A stretch of 64,000 bases of DNA from an uncultured Gemmata sp. (GTDB lineage Bacteria > Planctomycetota > Planctomycetia > Gemmatales > Gemmataceae), in assembly GCA_937924775.1 (NCBI GenBank), contig CALDUT010000004.1:186001-250000 (forward strand). Reading direction: 5' to 3'. The notes beneath the pieces are model-generated. The model was given only the letters and a program-made list of their open reading frames with translations. It did not search any database and was not told where the DNA came from. Within the stretch, counting starts at the first letter, position 1; each line of letters begins with the position of its first letter. The position numbers and the translations under genes are program-made. Shown piece by piece: positions 53,489 to 61,979 of the stretch.

Positions 53489-55654
53489 ATGCGAGCGATT
53501 TCCTACCGGCCGATACGCATGGGCGTCGCGATGATCACCGCGGTGCTGGCGACCGCCTCCCCGGTGATCGCCCAGGCACCGACCGATCTGAACGAAGCGA
53601 TTGAGCGAGCCTTGAAAGCCGCCTCCGCCCGGGTGGCCCCAACCATCGTGAAGATCGAAACCGCTGGCGGAGCCGAAGTGATCAGCGGCGGCAAGAAAGG
53701 CGGCCCACCCGGACCCATCATCCGCAAAGGTACCGGACCCACCACCGGGCTGATTGTTTCCGCCGATGGCTATGTCATTTCCAGTAGCTTCAACTTCGCC
53801 AACAAACCGACGGAAATCTTCATCACGGTGCCCGGGCGGCAGCGGTATGTGGCCAAAATCGTCGCCCACGACCAAACCCGTATGCTCACCCTCCTCAAGA
53901 TCGACGCCACCGATCTGCCAGTGCCGGTACCATTCCCCAAAAAGGAGATCGAGGTTGGTCAATGGGCCATCTCGCTGGGCCGTACCCTGGACAACAACAT
54001 CGATCGCCCACCGTCGATGAGCATTGGTATTGTCAGTGCGACCAATCGCATCTGGGGGAAAGCCATTCAAACGGATGCTAAGACATCCCCCGTCAACTAC
54101 GGTGGGCCTCTGGTGGCCGTCGATGGGCGGGTACTGGGTGTGATCGTTCCCGCGTCGAATCGGGCTGAAGGCGAAACCGCGGGGGTGGAAGTGTACGACG
54201 GTGGCATCGGCTTTGCCATCCCCTTGGAAGACATCAACCGCGTCCTGCCACGACTCAAGGAAGGCAAAGACCTCAAACGTGGTCTTTTGGGCATCAACCC
54301 CCAAGGGGCGGACGCCTACAACTTTCCCCCCATTATCGGGGCGATCCAACCCGACTCCGCTGCGGCCCGGGCCGGCTTGGCCATTGGTGACAAGATCATC
54401 GAAGTTACGGTGGGCGGTGAAACCAAAAAAGTTCCCAACTACTCGACCCTCCAGCACATTCTCGGCCCCCTGTACGAGGGCGACGAAATCGCGCTGAAGG
54501 TCGTTCGCGGCGATCAAGAACTGGAGTTCAAGAGCATCAAACTGATGGGCACCGTAACGGCCTATGTCGCCGCGTTTTTGGGGGTTCTGCCCATGCGGGA
54601 TGATCCGGGGCCAGGGGTTGAAGTCCGCTACGTTTACCCCAATAGCCCGGCCGCAGTGGCTGGCATCAAAGAAGGCGACCGCATCATGAAACTCGCTCCG
54701 GCGAATGTGCCCGCCCTCTCCCCCATCGCCAACCGGGCGGCACTCCTGGCCGCGATGCAACGCCTGACCCCCGGTACCGAAATTAAAATCGAATTGAAAC
54801 GCAAAGAAGGCGAGAAAGTCGAAACCATCACGGCGAAATTGGTCCCGATGCCCGATATTCTGCCGGAACGGCTGCCGTTGCCATCGTCGGCAGGCAAAGC
54901 CCTCGAGGAGCAGCCCAAACCCAAAGACCCGTTCCCTCCGGGGAAAAAACCGTTCCCGCCCAAGGAGCCGGGTTTCTCCAGCATTCATGCCCTGCAACCC
55001 GACGCCAAACAGGATGACAAACCCAAAATCGAAACCGGCTTCCTGACACGAACCAACGAAGCCCTCGGTCGCGAATACTGGGTTTACATTCCCGACAATT
55101 ACGACCCGAACGTTTCCCATGGGTTACTCGTGTGGTTCCATCCTGCCGGGCAAAGTAAAGACGGGGAGAAAATAATGAGAACCTTCCGCGACTTCGCGGA
55201 AGACCATCATTTCATCGTCATGGGGCCCAAATCGAACAACAACGATGGCTGGGTGGCCAGCGAAACCGAGTTGGTCATGCAGGATGTGAAAGCGGTCCTT
55301 GGGCAATACACCATCGACCGCAGCCGCGTCGTGGCCCACGGCATGGCCAAAGGCGGCGAGATGGCCTCGTATGTGGCCCTCAATGCCCGCGACGTATTCC
55401 GCGGTGTGGCCATCGTGGGTTCACCCCTGGGAACGGCCCCGAAGGATAACCTGGCCAATCAGCCGCTGTCGTTTTTCATCGCCGTGGGCGACAAAGACCC
55501 CATTCTCAAAGAGGTGCTGGAAAGTCGAGACTTGCTGCTTGAAAAGCGGTTTCCGGTGATCTACCGCGAAATGAAAGAGAGCGGCAAGGAATACTTCGAT
55601 CTGAAGACCTTTACCGATTTTCTCGCCTGGCTGGATTCACTCGATCGCATCTAA
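53489..55654 (+). CDS. HtrA-like pseudoprotease with PDZ repeats and a degenerate esterase-fold domain
   Basis: A 721-residue exported protein. The trypsin-like part has lost all three catalytic residues: Phe101 at the His position (VISSSFNF), Met132 at the Asp position (RMLTLLKI) and Tyr204 at the Ser position (NYGGPL). Two PDZ domains follow (about 260-345 and 365-455, SPAAVAGIKEGDRIMKL). A Pro/Lys linker leads to a C-terminal alpha/beta-hydrolase of the PHB-depolymerase/esterase type (about 510-721). Its nucleophile elbow reads AHGMAKGG, with Ala620 where G-x-S-x-G needs Ser. Both enzymatic modules therefore look inactive, and the protein is best seen as a binding scaffold. It is the last gene of the long plus-strand run. 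Confidence 0.85.
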   Translation: MRAISYRPIRMGVAMITAVLATASPVIAQAPTDLNEAIERALKAASARVAPTIVKIETAGGAEVISGGKKGGPPGPIIRKGTGPTTGLIVSADGYVISSSFNFANKPTEIFITVPGRQRYVAKIVAHDQTRMLTLLKIDATDLPVPVPFPKKEIEVGQWAISLGRTLDNNIDRPPSMSIGIVSATNRIWGKAIQTDAKTSPVNYGGPLVAVDGRVLGVIVPASNRAEGETAGVEVYDGGIGFAIPLEDINRVLPRLKEGKDLKRGLLGINPQGADAYNFPPIIGAIQPDSAAARAGLAIGDKIIEVTVGGETKKVPNYSTLQHILGPLYEGDEIALKVVRGDQELEFKSIKLMGTVTAYVAAFLGVLPMRDDPGPGVEVRYVYPNSPAAVAGIKEGDRIMKLAPANVPALSPIANRAALLAAMQRLTPGTEIKIELKRKEGEKVETITAKLVPMPDILPERLPLPSSAGKALEEQPKPKDPFPPGKKPFPPKEPGFSSIHALQPDAKQDDKPKIETGFLTRTNEALGREYWVYIPDNYDPNVSHGLLVWFHPAGQSKDGEKIMRTFRDFAEDHHFIVMGPKSNNNDGWVASETELVMQDVKAVLGQYTIDRSRVVAHGMAKGGEMASYVALNARDVFRGVAIVGSPLGTAPKDNLANQPLSFFIAVGDKDPILKEVLESRDLLLEKRFPVIYREMKESGKEYFDLKTFTDFLAWLDSLDRI

Positions 55655-55695
55655 ACGGTAACCCCCAGCGAGCGTGGGCTCTGGGCGATAGACCG

Positions 55696-55745
55696 GCCCT
55701 GCGTCACGGCCGAATCCTCTGGCCGTTGAGCAGGGCATTTGTTGT
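55696..55745 (+). terminator. Terminator at the end of the 30-kb plus-strand run
   Basis: GCCCTGC (55696-55702) pairs with GCAGGGC (55730-55736), enclosing an inner 6-bp stem (ACGGCC/GGCCGT), and ATTTGTTGTT follows. It lies 41 bases after the last HtrA-type stop and before the convergent regulator gene. Confidence 0.65.
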
Positions 55746-55834
55746 TGGTGCGTTGGCGGGATTCTTGGGAGGTGGCGTTTCCGCGAACCGTGGGCCCGCC
55801 GCGGCTGTTCTACACCGGTTGCGGAGTTCGTGGT

Positions 55835-57259
55835 CTACTCGCTGCGCAGTGAATCCGTGGAGTTCTTCTTCGCCTCGCCCAAACGGTGCTTCTCGATCAA
55901 ACGGTAGAGCGTCCGCCGGCTCACCCCCAAGGCCTTGGCAGCCTGGACTTTGTTGCCATCGTGCTTGCGCAACACCTCGGCGATGTGCTTGCGTTCGATC
56001 GCCTCCAAATCATCAGGATTGGGACTGATTTTGGCCGGCAGAGCGTTGTCGCTGGTCGCCGGCTTGCTGAAATGAATGAGGTTTTCGGGAAGGTCGTCGA
56101 CGGTGATGGTGTTACCTTCTGCGAGAATTTGTGCCCGTTCAATGACATTGGCCAATTCCCGGATGTTGCCGGGCCAATCGTAGCCGCACAAAACGGCCAT
56201 CGCGTGGTCGTCCACTTTCATCAAACCGCGACCGACCTGGCGGGTGTGCAAAAAGTGGTCAATCAAGGCGGGAATGTCTTCGCGGCGCTCCCGTAGCGCA
56301 GGAAGGGTGATCGTGATGACGTTGAGCCGGAAGAACAAGTCTTCGCGGAAACGGCCCGCCTGCACTTCGTCTTCGAGGGGTTTATTGGTTGCGGCGACGA
56401 TCCGGACGTTGGCATGCCGTTCCTGTGTGCTGCCCACACGCCGGTAGTGGCCATCTTCGAGGACCCGCAGAAGCTTGGCTTGGAGAGCGGGGGTCATCTC
56501 GGCCACTTCGTCGATGAACAGAGTGCCCCCCTCGGCGACTTCAAAGAGGCCGGGTTTGGCCCGATCGGCCCCGGTGAAAGCCCCTTTCTCATGACCGAAC
56601 AGCTCACTTTCGAGGAGGCTTTCTTGCAGGGTGGCACAATTGATGGTCACCATGGGTTTGTCGCGGCGGGGGCTATTGCCGTGGATAGCGCGGGCGACCA
56701 ATTCCTTACCGCTGCCGCTGGGCCCGCGCACAAGCACTGTGGCGTCGCTGGGGGCGACTTTGGCGATCAGTTGCACCACTTTTTGAACCACCGGGCTGGT
56801 ACCGACGATCTGGTAACGGGGTGAAGCATACGTCAGGTCGCTGACCACCTGACGGAGTCGGCGGACTTCTGTGCGAAGTCGGCGGACTTCCAAGGCCCGC
56901 TCAAGCACCGGTAAGATTGTCTGTAGGCGGAAGGGCTTGAGGATGTAGTCGAAGGCCCCGGCCTTCATCGCTTCCACAGCGGTTTGAATGGTGCCCTGGC
57001 CGGTCATGATGAGACCGACCAACGCTGGATCCATTTCTGTACACTTCCGGAGAAGCTCGATGCCGTTGGTGCCCGGCATCATCAAGTCCGACAACAGAAT
57101 GTCGAAGTCCCCCGTGCGCACCGCGTCGATGGCCAAGGCCGGCTCGGTCAGCCCGTGGGTGACGAACCCCTCTTCCGTGAGCGATTCACACAACGCACGC
57201 ATCAACTCCACTTCGTCATCGACGATCAGCAGACGACCCCGAGTAGCAGGCTTGGACAT
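55835..57259 (-). CDS. NtrC-family sigma-54-dependent response regulator
   Basis: A 474-residue regulator. Receiver domain with Asp58 as phospho-acceptor (LLSDLMMPG) and Lys in LKPF; AAA+ domain with Walker A GPSGSGKE (179-186), the sigma-54 contact loop GAFTGA (227-232) and [11 protein letters not shown]; and a C-terminal Fis-type helix-turn-helix ([21 protein letters not shown]). It activates RNA polymerase carrying sigma-54. It is the second gene of a pair with the histidine kinase, 33 bp downstream of it. Target promoters are unknown; I could not find a convincing sigma-54 promoter in the window. Confidence 0.95.
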   Translation of the reverse strand: MSKPATRGRLLIVDDEVELMRALCESLTEEGFVTHGLTEPALAIDAVRTGDFDILLSDLMMPGTNGIELLRKCTEMDPALVGLIMTGQGTIQTAVEAMKAGAFDYILKPFRLQTILPVLERALEVRRLRTEVRRLRQVVSDLTYASPRYQIVGTSPVVQKVVQLIAKVAPSDATVLVRGPSGSGKELVARAIHGNSPRRDKPMVTINCATLQESLLESELFGHEKGAFTGADRAKPGLFEVAEGGTLFIDEVAEMTPALQAKLLRVLEDGHYRRVGSTQERHANVRIVAATNKPLEDEVQAGRFREDLFFRLNVITITLPALRERREDIPALIDHFLHTRQVGRGLMKVDDHAMAVLCGYDWPGNIRELANVIERAQILAEGNTITVDDLPENLIHFSKPATSDNALPAKISPNPDDLEAIERKHIAEVLRKHDGNKVQAAKALGVSRRTLYRLIEKHRLGEAKKNSTDSLRSE

Positions 57260-57292
57260 GGGAATTCACACAACTCGCAGAGAATGTGACTG

Positions 57293-58969
57293 TTAATAAT
57301 CCCGCAGGCTGGCTACGTTGGTATCGGCCCGCAGCGGCAGGATGATCCGCACGGTAGTGCCTTTCCCGACTTCGCTTTCGATGACTAACCGGCCTTGGTG
57401 CTGTTCAATGATGCGTCGGCAGATGGCCAATCCCAAGCCGGTGCCTTTCCCTTCTTCCTTGGTGGTAAAGAAAGGATCACAGACCCGCGACAGCAATTCC
57501 GATGGTATGCCTACCCCGGTATCGCAAATTTCAATGACAATGGCCGCGCGGCCGTCGGGCAGTTGCCCGGTTTTGACGCGGGCGGTCAACCGGCCGCCGG
57601 TGGGCATGGCATCGGCGGCGTTGGTGGAGAGATTCAAAAAGACCTGCCGCAGCTGCTGACGGTCGGCATGGACCGGAGGTAGCCCGGGGCTGAAGTCGGT
57701 ATAAACTTCAATGCTCCGCTTCTTGAGATGGTGCGAAACGAGTTCGATGGTTTTGATGAGTTCGTCGCAAACATCGACGGTGGAAATCTGATCTCGCCCC
57801 GGGCGGCTGAATTGTAACAAATTGGAAACGAGATTGCTCATCCGCTCGACTTCGCCCTGAATCACTTCCAGTGGGCGTCGCCGCGGATCGTCCGGGGGTG
57901 TTTTATTCAGTAACCCCTCGATCCGTAAACTCACGGTGCCCAAGGGGTTATTGAGTTCGTGGGCGATACTAGCAGCCAATTCCCCCACGCCGGCCAGCCG
58001 GGCCGCCTGCCAGAGCTGTTGCGTGGTGGCCCGGAGTTCCTCGGTTTTGGCCTGCAGTTCGGCTAGAACTTGTTCACGTTGGCGAGCGGTTTCCTGCAGA
58101 GCTTCCTCAGCTTCCCGGCGGGCTGTAATGTCGCGCAGAATCAGGGTATAGACCAATTCCCCGCCCCATTCTGTTGTCGCGGTGGACACTTCCAGCGGCA
58201 CCGGCTGCCCGGTCGCACGTAGACCGCGAACCTCGATGGCCGTAGCAGTACCATTGCGTGGTGGTAACCCATCTGGCAGAAAACGGGCCAGCGGTGAACC
58301 GAGAGCCTGCTCGGCCCGGCAAGCAAAGATGCCCTCGGCAGCGGGGTTAAACAAAGTAATACGTTGCCGCGAATCGAGAACGATGATCGCATCATGCGCT
58401 GAGCGAATGATTGTATCGAGCCGGTTTTGGGTTTTCACCAACTCGGCTTTGGCCCGCAGTTGTTCGATTTCCCGCTGAGCCGCTTCGTAACGTTTGCGTT
58501 CAGTCACATCGCGAATGATCGCGGTGAACAACCAGCCATTGCCGCTGGGGAATTTTGAGATGGAAATTTCGGCGGGAAATTCACTACCATCTTTGCGTAA
58601 CCCATAGACTTCACGCCGTTCGGCCATAAGGCGTGAACTGTCCGGCGATTCCGCAAATTGTGCGACCTGGTGGGGATGGGTCAAACGGTAACGTAAAGGC
58701 AGGAGCAACTCCAATTCCTGACCCACCACCTCTTCAGGAGTGTAGCCGAAGATTTTCGCCGCGCCGCGGTTGAAAAGAACAATCCGCCGCCGGTGATCCA
58801 CGGTGATGATACCGTCTTCGGCCAGATTGATGATATCCGCGAGTTGATCGGGTGAAATTCGATCCAGCACGAGTTCTCGCAGGGCCAGCTCGCGTTCGCC
58901 GCGTGGTTCCCTTCTCTTCAGGTCAGAGTGAGATTGCCAATCCACGGTAGATTTTATTTCTGTAGGCAT
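57293..58969 (-). CDS. Two-PAS sensor histidine kinase, cytoplasmic
   Basis: A 558-residue kinase with no membrane segment, so it probably senses a cytoplasmic signal. Two PAS domains (about 40-160 and 180-285) precede a coiled coil. The phospho-acceptor is His337 in ASIAHELNNP, and the ATP-binding domain has NLSTNAADAM (N box), DTGVGIP (G1) and GKGTGLGLAICRRI (G2). It belongs to the NtrB-like class that pairs with NtrC regulators, and the regulator follows directly. The ATG at 58969 has no good ribosome site; a later start cannot be excluded. Two related 14-base motifs lie 37-85 bases upstream. Confidence 0.94.
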   Translation of the reverse strand: MPTEIKSTVDWQSHSDLKRREPRGERELALRELVLDRISPDQLADIINLAEDGIITVDHRRRIVLFNRGAAKIFGYTPEEVVGQELELLLPLRYRLTHPHQVAQFAESPDSSRLMAERREVYGLRKDGSEFPAEISISKFPSGNGWLFTAIIRDVTERKRYEAAQREIEQLRAKAELVKTQNRLDTIIRSAHDAIIVLDSRQRITLFNPAAEGIFACRAEQALGSPLARFLPDGLPPRNGTATAIEVRGLRATGQPVPLEVSTATTEWGGELVYTLILRDITARREAEEALQETARQREQVLAELQAKTEELRATTQQLWQAARLAGVGELAASIAHELNNPLGTVSLRIEGLLNKTPPDDPRRRPLEVIQGEVERMSNLVSNLLQFSRPGRDQISTVDVCDELIKTIELVSHHLKKRSIEVYTDFSPGLPPVHADRQQLRQVFLNLSTNAADAMPTGGRLTARVKTGQLPDGRAAIVIEICDTGVGIPSELLSRVCDPFFTTKEEGKGTGLGLAICRRIIEQHQGRLVIESEVGKGTTVRIILPLRADTNVASLRDY

Positions 58970-59006
58970 CGTTTCAAATCAGATGGGCTCTGTCAACGGG
59001 GAACTG

Positions 59007-59054
59007 TGCGATTTTGCACATTCCCGCACACCCCACTGACGCGATTTCGCACAC
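59007..59054. promoter_or_regulatory. Two operator-like repeats upstream of the kinase gene
   Basis: TGCGATTTTGCACA (59007-59020) and CGCGATTTCGCACA (59040-59053) share CGATTTYGCACA and are each near-palindromic. The 33-base spacing (about three helical turns) would place them on the same DNA face. They could be binding sites for the NtrC-type regulator or another repressor. The first also contains a DnaA-box-like TTTTGCACA. Confidence 0.45.
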
Positions 59055-59314
59055 TGAAACTGGGCAGCATCCCTGCTATACGGCTGTAACGGCTCCTCGA
59101 CTGTGCAGAAATCGTTCCAGAAAAGGTTCGGACACCCACGGACATCTACGCTGGGATTAATCCTTCTTTGGGTTTCCGCTCGCAAAAAACGTTGCCCGAC
59201 CAGTTTCCGACCGTTCCCATCCCACGGGTGGTGAGTCGTCCTGGGTTGATGTCTACTTTTGTCTAGTTAGAAAAGCGTGCCAATTTTGCGGTAAAAATGA
59301 TGAAAATTCGATTA

Positions 59315-59323
59315 TTATCCACA
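59315..59323 (+). other. Consensus DnaA box
   Basis: TTATCCACA, an exact match to the strong DnaA-binding consensus, in an AT-rich stretch. A single nonamer can occur by chance in a window this size; its position beside parS and within the inverted repeat makes it more notable. Confidence 0.55.
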
Positions 59324-59371
59324 TATTCAATGCCACCAAGGACTTCGGCGCGACATTCTAACCATCGCCGA

Positions 59372-59387
59372 CGTTCCACGTGGAACA
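59372..59387. other. parS-like ParB-binding palindrome
   Basis: CGTTCCACGTGGAACA contains the perfect 14-bp palindrome GTTCCACGTGGAAC (59373-59386). It matches bacterial parS of the TGTTCCACGTGGAACA / TGTTTCACGTGAAACA type at 15 of 16 positions for the first form. It lies in non-coding DNA. parS sites load ParB for chromosome segregation and usually cluster near the replication origin. Confidence 0.75.
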
Positions 59388-59729
59388 TTTTTCAACAAAA
59401 GTAGACATTACCACCCTACGCTTTCCACGACATCTCACCCACGCCGGGAGCTTCAGATAGCAACCCAGGCGGTAACCGCTCGCGGCTTTTGGTGGTCGAG
59501 AACCGACGTGTCGGCAATACCCTGCCCCATTTCATCGCTGCCCGAAAACAACTGTTGGCGGAAAGTCGGCTTTCGCGTGCTTCAGCCGCTCTGTTCGCAT
59601 TTGATTCTGGAACCCAGCGACCCCCGATTGGGAGAAACCCCTTGCTCTTGCCCTCCCCGGGGTAGACGATGATTGTGCCGGCGGTGAGGTGCGTGTCGCT
59701 CACCCCCCTAAAGGGTCCTGAGATGGGAT

Positions 59730-61976
59730 ATGCCTGCCGTGTCGTCTTCCGCTAGCTCGCTGGCCGCTTGGTTTTGCCCGATTTGTCGGGGTGTGCGAAG
59801 CCCGCAACCGGGGAGTTGCCCGCGGTGTGGCGTCGCCCTGGAACCGAACTGGCTTGCGCTGGCCGCCAGCCAACCGGCCATCAATAGCCGAGGGATTGTT
59901 TGGCGGTTGCTGGTGGCGTTGGTCTTCGGTTTGCCGCTGATCACGATGGTTGTGATTGAGAATGGTTGGGGAGAACACGTCGTCAGCGATCGGATGGGGG
60001 AGAAAGAGTACCTCCTCGTGCAAATGCTGGTGTGCGTTCCCATCGTCGTGTATGCGGCCACACCCTTTTACGCGCGGATGTGGCACTCGCTGCGGACGCG
60101 TCGGCCCACCATCGACACGCTCATCGGTTTGGGTATCCTGGCAGCTTTTCTCTACAGCTTTGCTGCGGTGGTCTATGTCTGGTGGGAGGTTGAACCACTG
60201 GCCCAGGACGTTCGGCCCGATCGCTTTGATTCGAAACTCCGCGGTGGTGTTCAACAGATTGCACCTTACCAAGAGGGTTATCTCGATCCCTTTTTTGCCA
60301 GCGCCGCTCTCATCACGCTATTAGCCCTTTTTGGCAAATGGTTGGAACTTCGTGCCCGAGAACGTTCGTGGGCGGTTCTTCAGAAGCTGATGCCGTTAGC
60401 TCCCAAAACCGCCCGAGTTGTATTGCCCGATGGCCGTCAGGAAGAACGGGACATTGCCCGCGTGCAACCGGGCGATCGTGTCCGGGTGCATCCGGGCGAA
60501 CGCATTCCTGTGGATGGCATCATTCGTGACGGCATCAGCACCATTGATGAAGCGATGCTGACCGGCGAAGCCACGCGTGCCGAACGGGGCCCCGGGGGGC
60601 GGGTATTGGCCGGTAGCGAGAACGGATTGCGACCGATCACGGTCGAAGTGATTCATGCCGGCGCGGAGACATTGCTGGATCAAGTTATCGGTCTGATCAA
60701 TCAGGCCCAGGCGCGGCGAGCCGCCTTTGAACGCACAACCGATCGACTGGTGGCCTGGTATATTCCCGCGATTCTGACGATCGCCAGCATCACGGCGTTG
60801 GTTTGGTCGCTGGCGGGTCCTTCCGATGCCAAATTCACTTATGCCGCGGTGTCTGCGGTGGCCGTGTTGGTAGTGGCCTGTCCTTGCGCTGCGGGCTTGG
60901 CCACATCCGCCGCGGTTTGGGTGGGCATGCGACGGGCCGCCCAAGCGGGGTTGCTTTTCCGCGATCCGGTAGCACTCGAAAGCCTCGCGGCCGTGGATAC
61001 CATACTGTTCGACAAAACTGGCACGCTGACCGAAGGCAAACTGAAGCTCATCGCTGTTGTGCCGAATACCGGGGTTTCCGAGGATGAAGTCTTGGTGGCG
61101 GCGGCCGCGATCGAACGCGGTAGCGAACACCCGGTGGGGTTGGCGATTGTCTGGGAAGCCTTCCGCCGCCAGGTGGATATTCCTATCGCTAGCGATGTGG
61201 AAAGGGTGATCGGGCAAGGGATTCGGGGAATTGTTCGCGGGCAACCGGTGTCTGTCGGCCGGCTGGGGTTCGTCCAGGAATCGGGTGTTCACAGCGACCT
61301 GATGTTGGGCGAGGCCCTCACGTTCCGGCATCGTGGTAATAGTGTGGTGTTCGTCGGCGAAGGAACACGGTGTTTGGGCTTGATCGTCATGAATGATCCA
61401 CTCCGCCCTGGGACTGCGGAGGCAATTGGGCGATTGCGTAACGAAGGCTTGCGGATAGTGTTAGTAACCGGAGATCACGCGGAAACGGCCCAAGGTGTTG
61501 CGGCTACAGTGGGAATCGATGACGTGGTAGCCGAGGCGTCACCCATTCAGAAGGTCGCTTTGGTCCAAAAACACAAAGGTGACGGACACATCGTGGCGAT
61601 GTGTGGCGATGGCGTCAACGATGCGCCGGCATTGGTTGCCGCCGACATTGGCATCGCGCTGGGCAGTGGTACCGGGGTCGCCATCGGAACCGCTGGGCTG
61701 ACCCTGCTGCGTTCCGACCTTTCGGCGATCCTCGCGGCTCGTCGTCTCAGCCAGGCGACAGTAACAACCATCCGCTGGAATCTTATCTTCGCTTTTGCCT
61801 TCAATGTTCTGGCGATTCCGATTGCTGCGGGGCTATTGGTCCCTCTGGGCGGTGGATTGATCAACTCCACTTGGGCGCTGGCCGCGAATGGTATTGGTTC
61901 GTTGGCCGTTTTATTGAATTCATTGTGGCTGAATTTTCGGCGACTGGAAATCTGCAGGCCCGCGGGACCATCGTAG
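59730..61976 (+). CDS. Heavy-metal-translocating P1B-type ATPase (copper-type)
   Basis: A 748-residue P1B ATPase. The N terminus has a four-Cys ribbon (C16-x2-C19, C30-x2-C33; FCPIC...GSCPRC) related to the heavy-metal-binding domain of CopB-type pumps but without its usual Met/His. The transport motif is C384-P-C386 (VVACPCAAGLAT; Ala replaces the more usual Leu after CPCA). The phosphorylation motif is DKTGTLT with Asp428, SEHPVG is the nucleotide-binding HP dipeptide, and GDGVNDAPAL is the hinge. It is expected to export Cu or a similar soft metal. There is no N-terminal GMxCxxC HMA domain. It converges on the Pst permease gene with three bases between the stops. Confidence 0.92.
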   Translation: MPAVSSSASSLAAWFCPICRGVRSPQPGSCPRCGVALEPNWLALAASQPAINSRGIVWRLLVALVFGLPLITMVVIENGWGEHVVSDRMGEKEYLLVQMLVCVPIVVYAATPFYARMWHSLRTRRPTIDTLIGLGILAAFLYSFAAVVYVWWEVEPLAQDVRPDRFDSKLRGGVQQIAPYQEGYLDPFFASAALITLLALFGKWLELRARERSWAVLQKLMPLAPKTARVVLPDGRQEERDIARVQPGDRVRVHPGERIPVDGIIRDGISTIDEAMLTGEATRAERGPGGRVLAGSENGLRPITVEVIHAGAETLLDQVIGLINQAQARRAAFERTTDRLVAWYIPAILTIASITALVWSLAGPSDAKFTYAAVSAVAVLVVACPCAAGLATSAAVWVGMRRAAQAGLLFRDPVALESLAAVDTILFDKTGTLTEGKLKLIAVVPNTGVSEDEVLVAAAAIERGSEHPVGLAIVWEAFRRQVDIPIASDVERVIGQGIRGIVRGQPVSVGRLGFVQESGVHSDLMLGEALTFRHRGNSVVFVGEGTRCLGLIVMNDPLRPGTAEAIGRLRNEGLRIVLVTGDHAETAQGVAATVGIDDVVAEASPIQKVALVQKHKGDGHIVAMCGDGVNDAPALVAADIGIALGSGTGVAIGTAGLTLLRSDLSAILAARRLSQATVTTIRWNLIFAFAFNVLAIPIAAGLLVPLGGGLINSTWALAANGIGSLAVLLNSLWLNFRRLEICRPAGPS

Positions 61977-61979
61977 CGG

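Larger units (their letters stand above)
59249..59408. repeat. 14-bp perfect inverted repeat pair bracketing the DnaA box and parS
   Basis: ATGTCTACTTTTGT (59249-59262) and its exact reverse complement ACAAAAGTAGACAT (59395-59408) enclose 132 bases. Inside are the AT-rich stretch, the DnaA box and the parS-like site. Confidence 0.85.
58970..59729. other. Non-coding divergent region with replication/segregation-like sites
   Basis: About 760 bases between divergent genes, partly AT-rich (59250-59340). It contains operator-like repeats close to the kinase gene, two matches to the DnaA-box consensus, a parS-like palindrome and a 14-bp inverted repeat. No convincing gene is seen; one minus-strand frame near 59416-59703 looks like chance. 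Confidence 0.75.

Noticed and set aside
58991-58996. TTGACA on the minus strand upstream of the kinase gene as a -35 box
   Set aside because: At 17-base spacing the -10 position would overlap the start codon and reads AACGAT, a poor match.
59416-59703. 95-codon minus-strand open frame beginning MSDTHLTAG
   Set aside because: The composition does not look like a folded protein, no family is recognisable, and it lies in the non-coding region; more likely a chance frame in GC-rich DNA.
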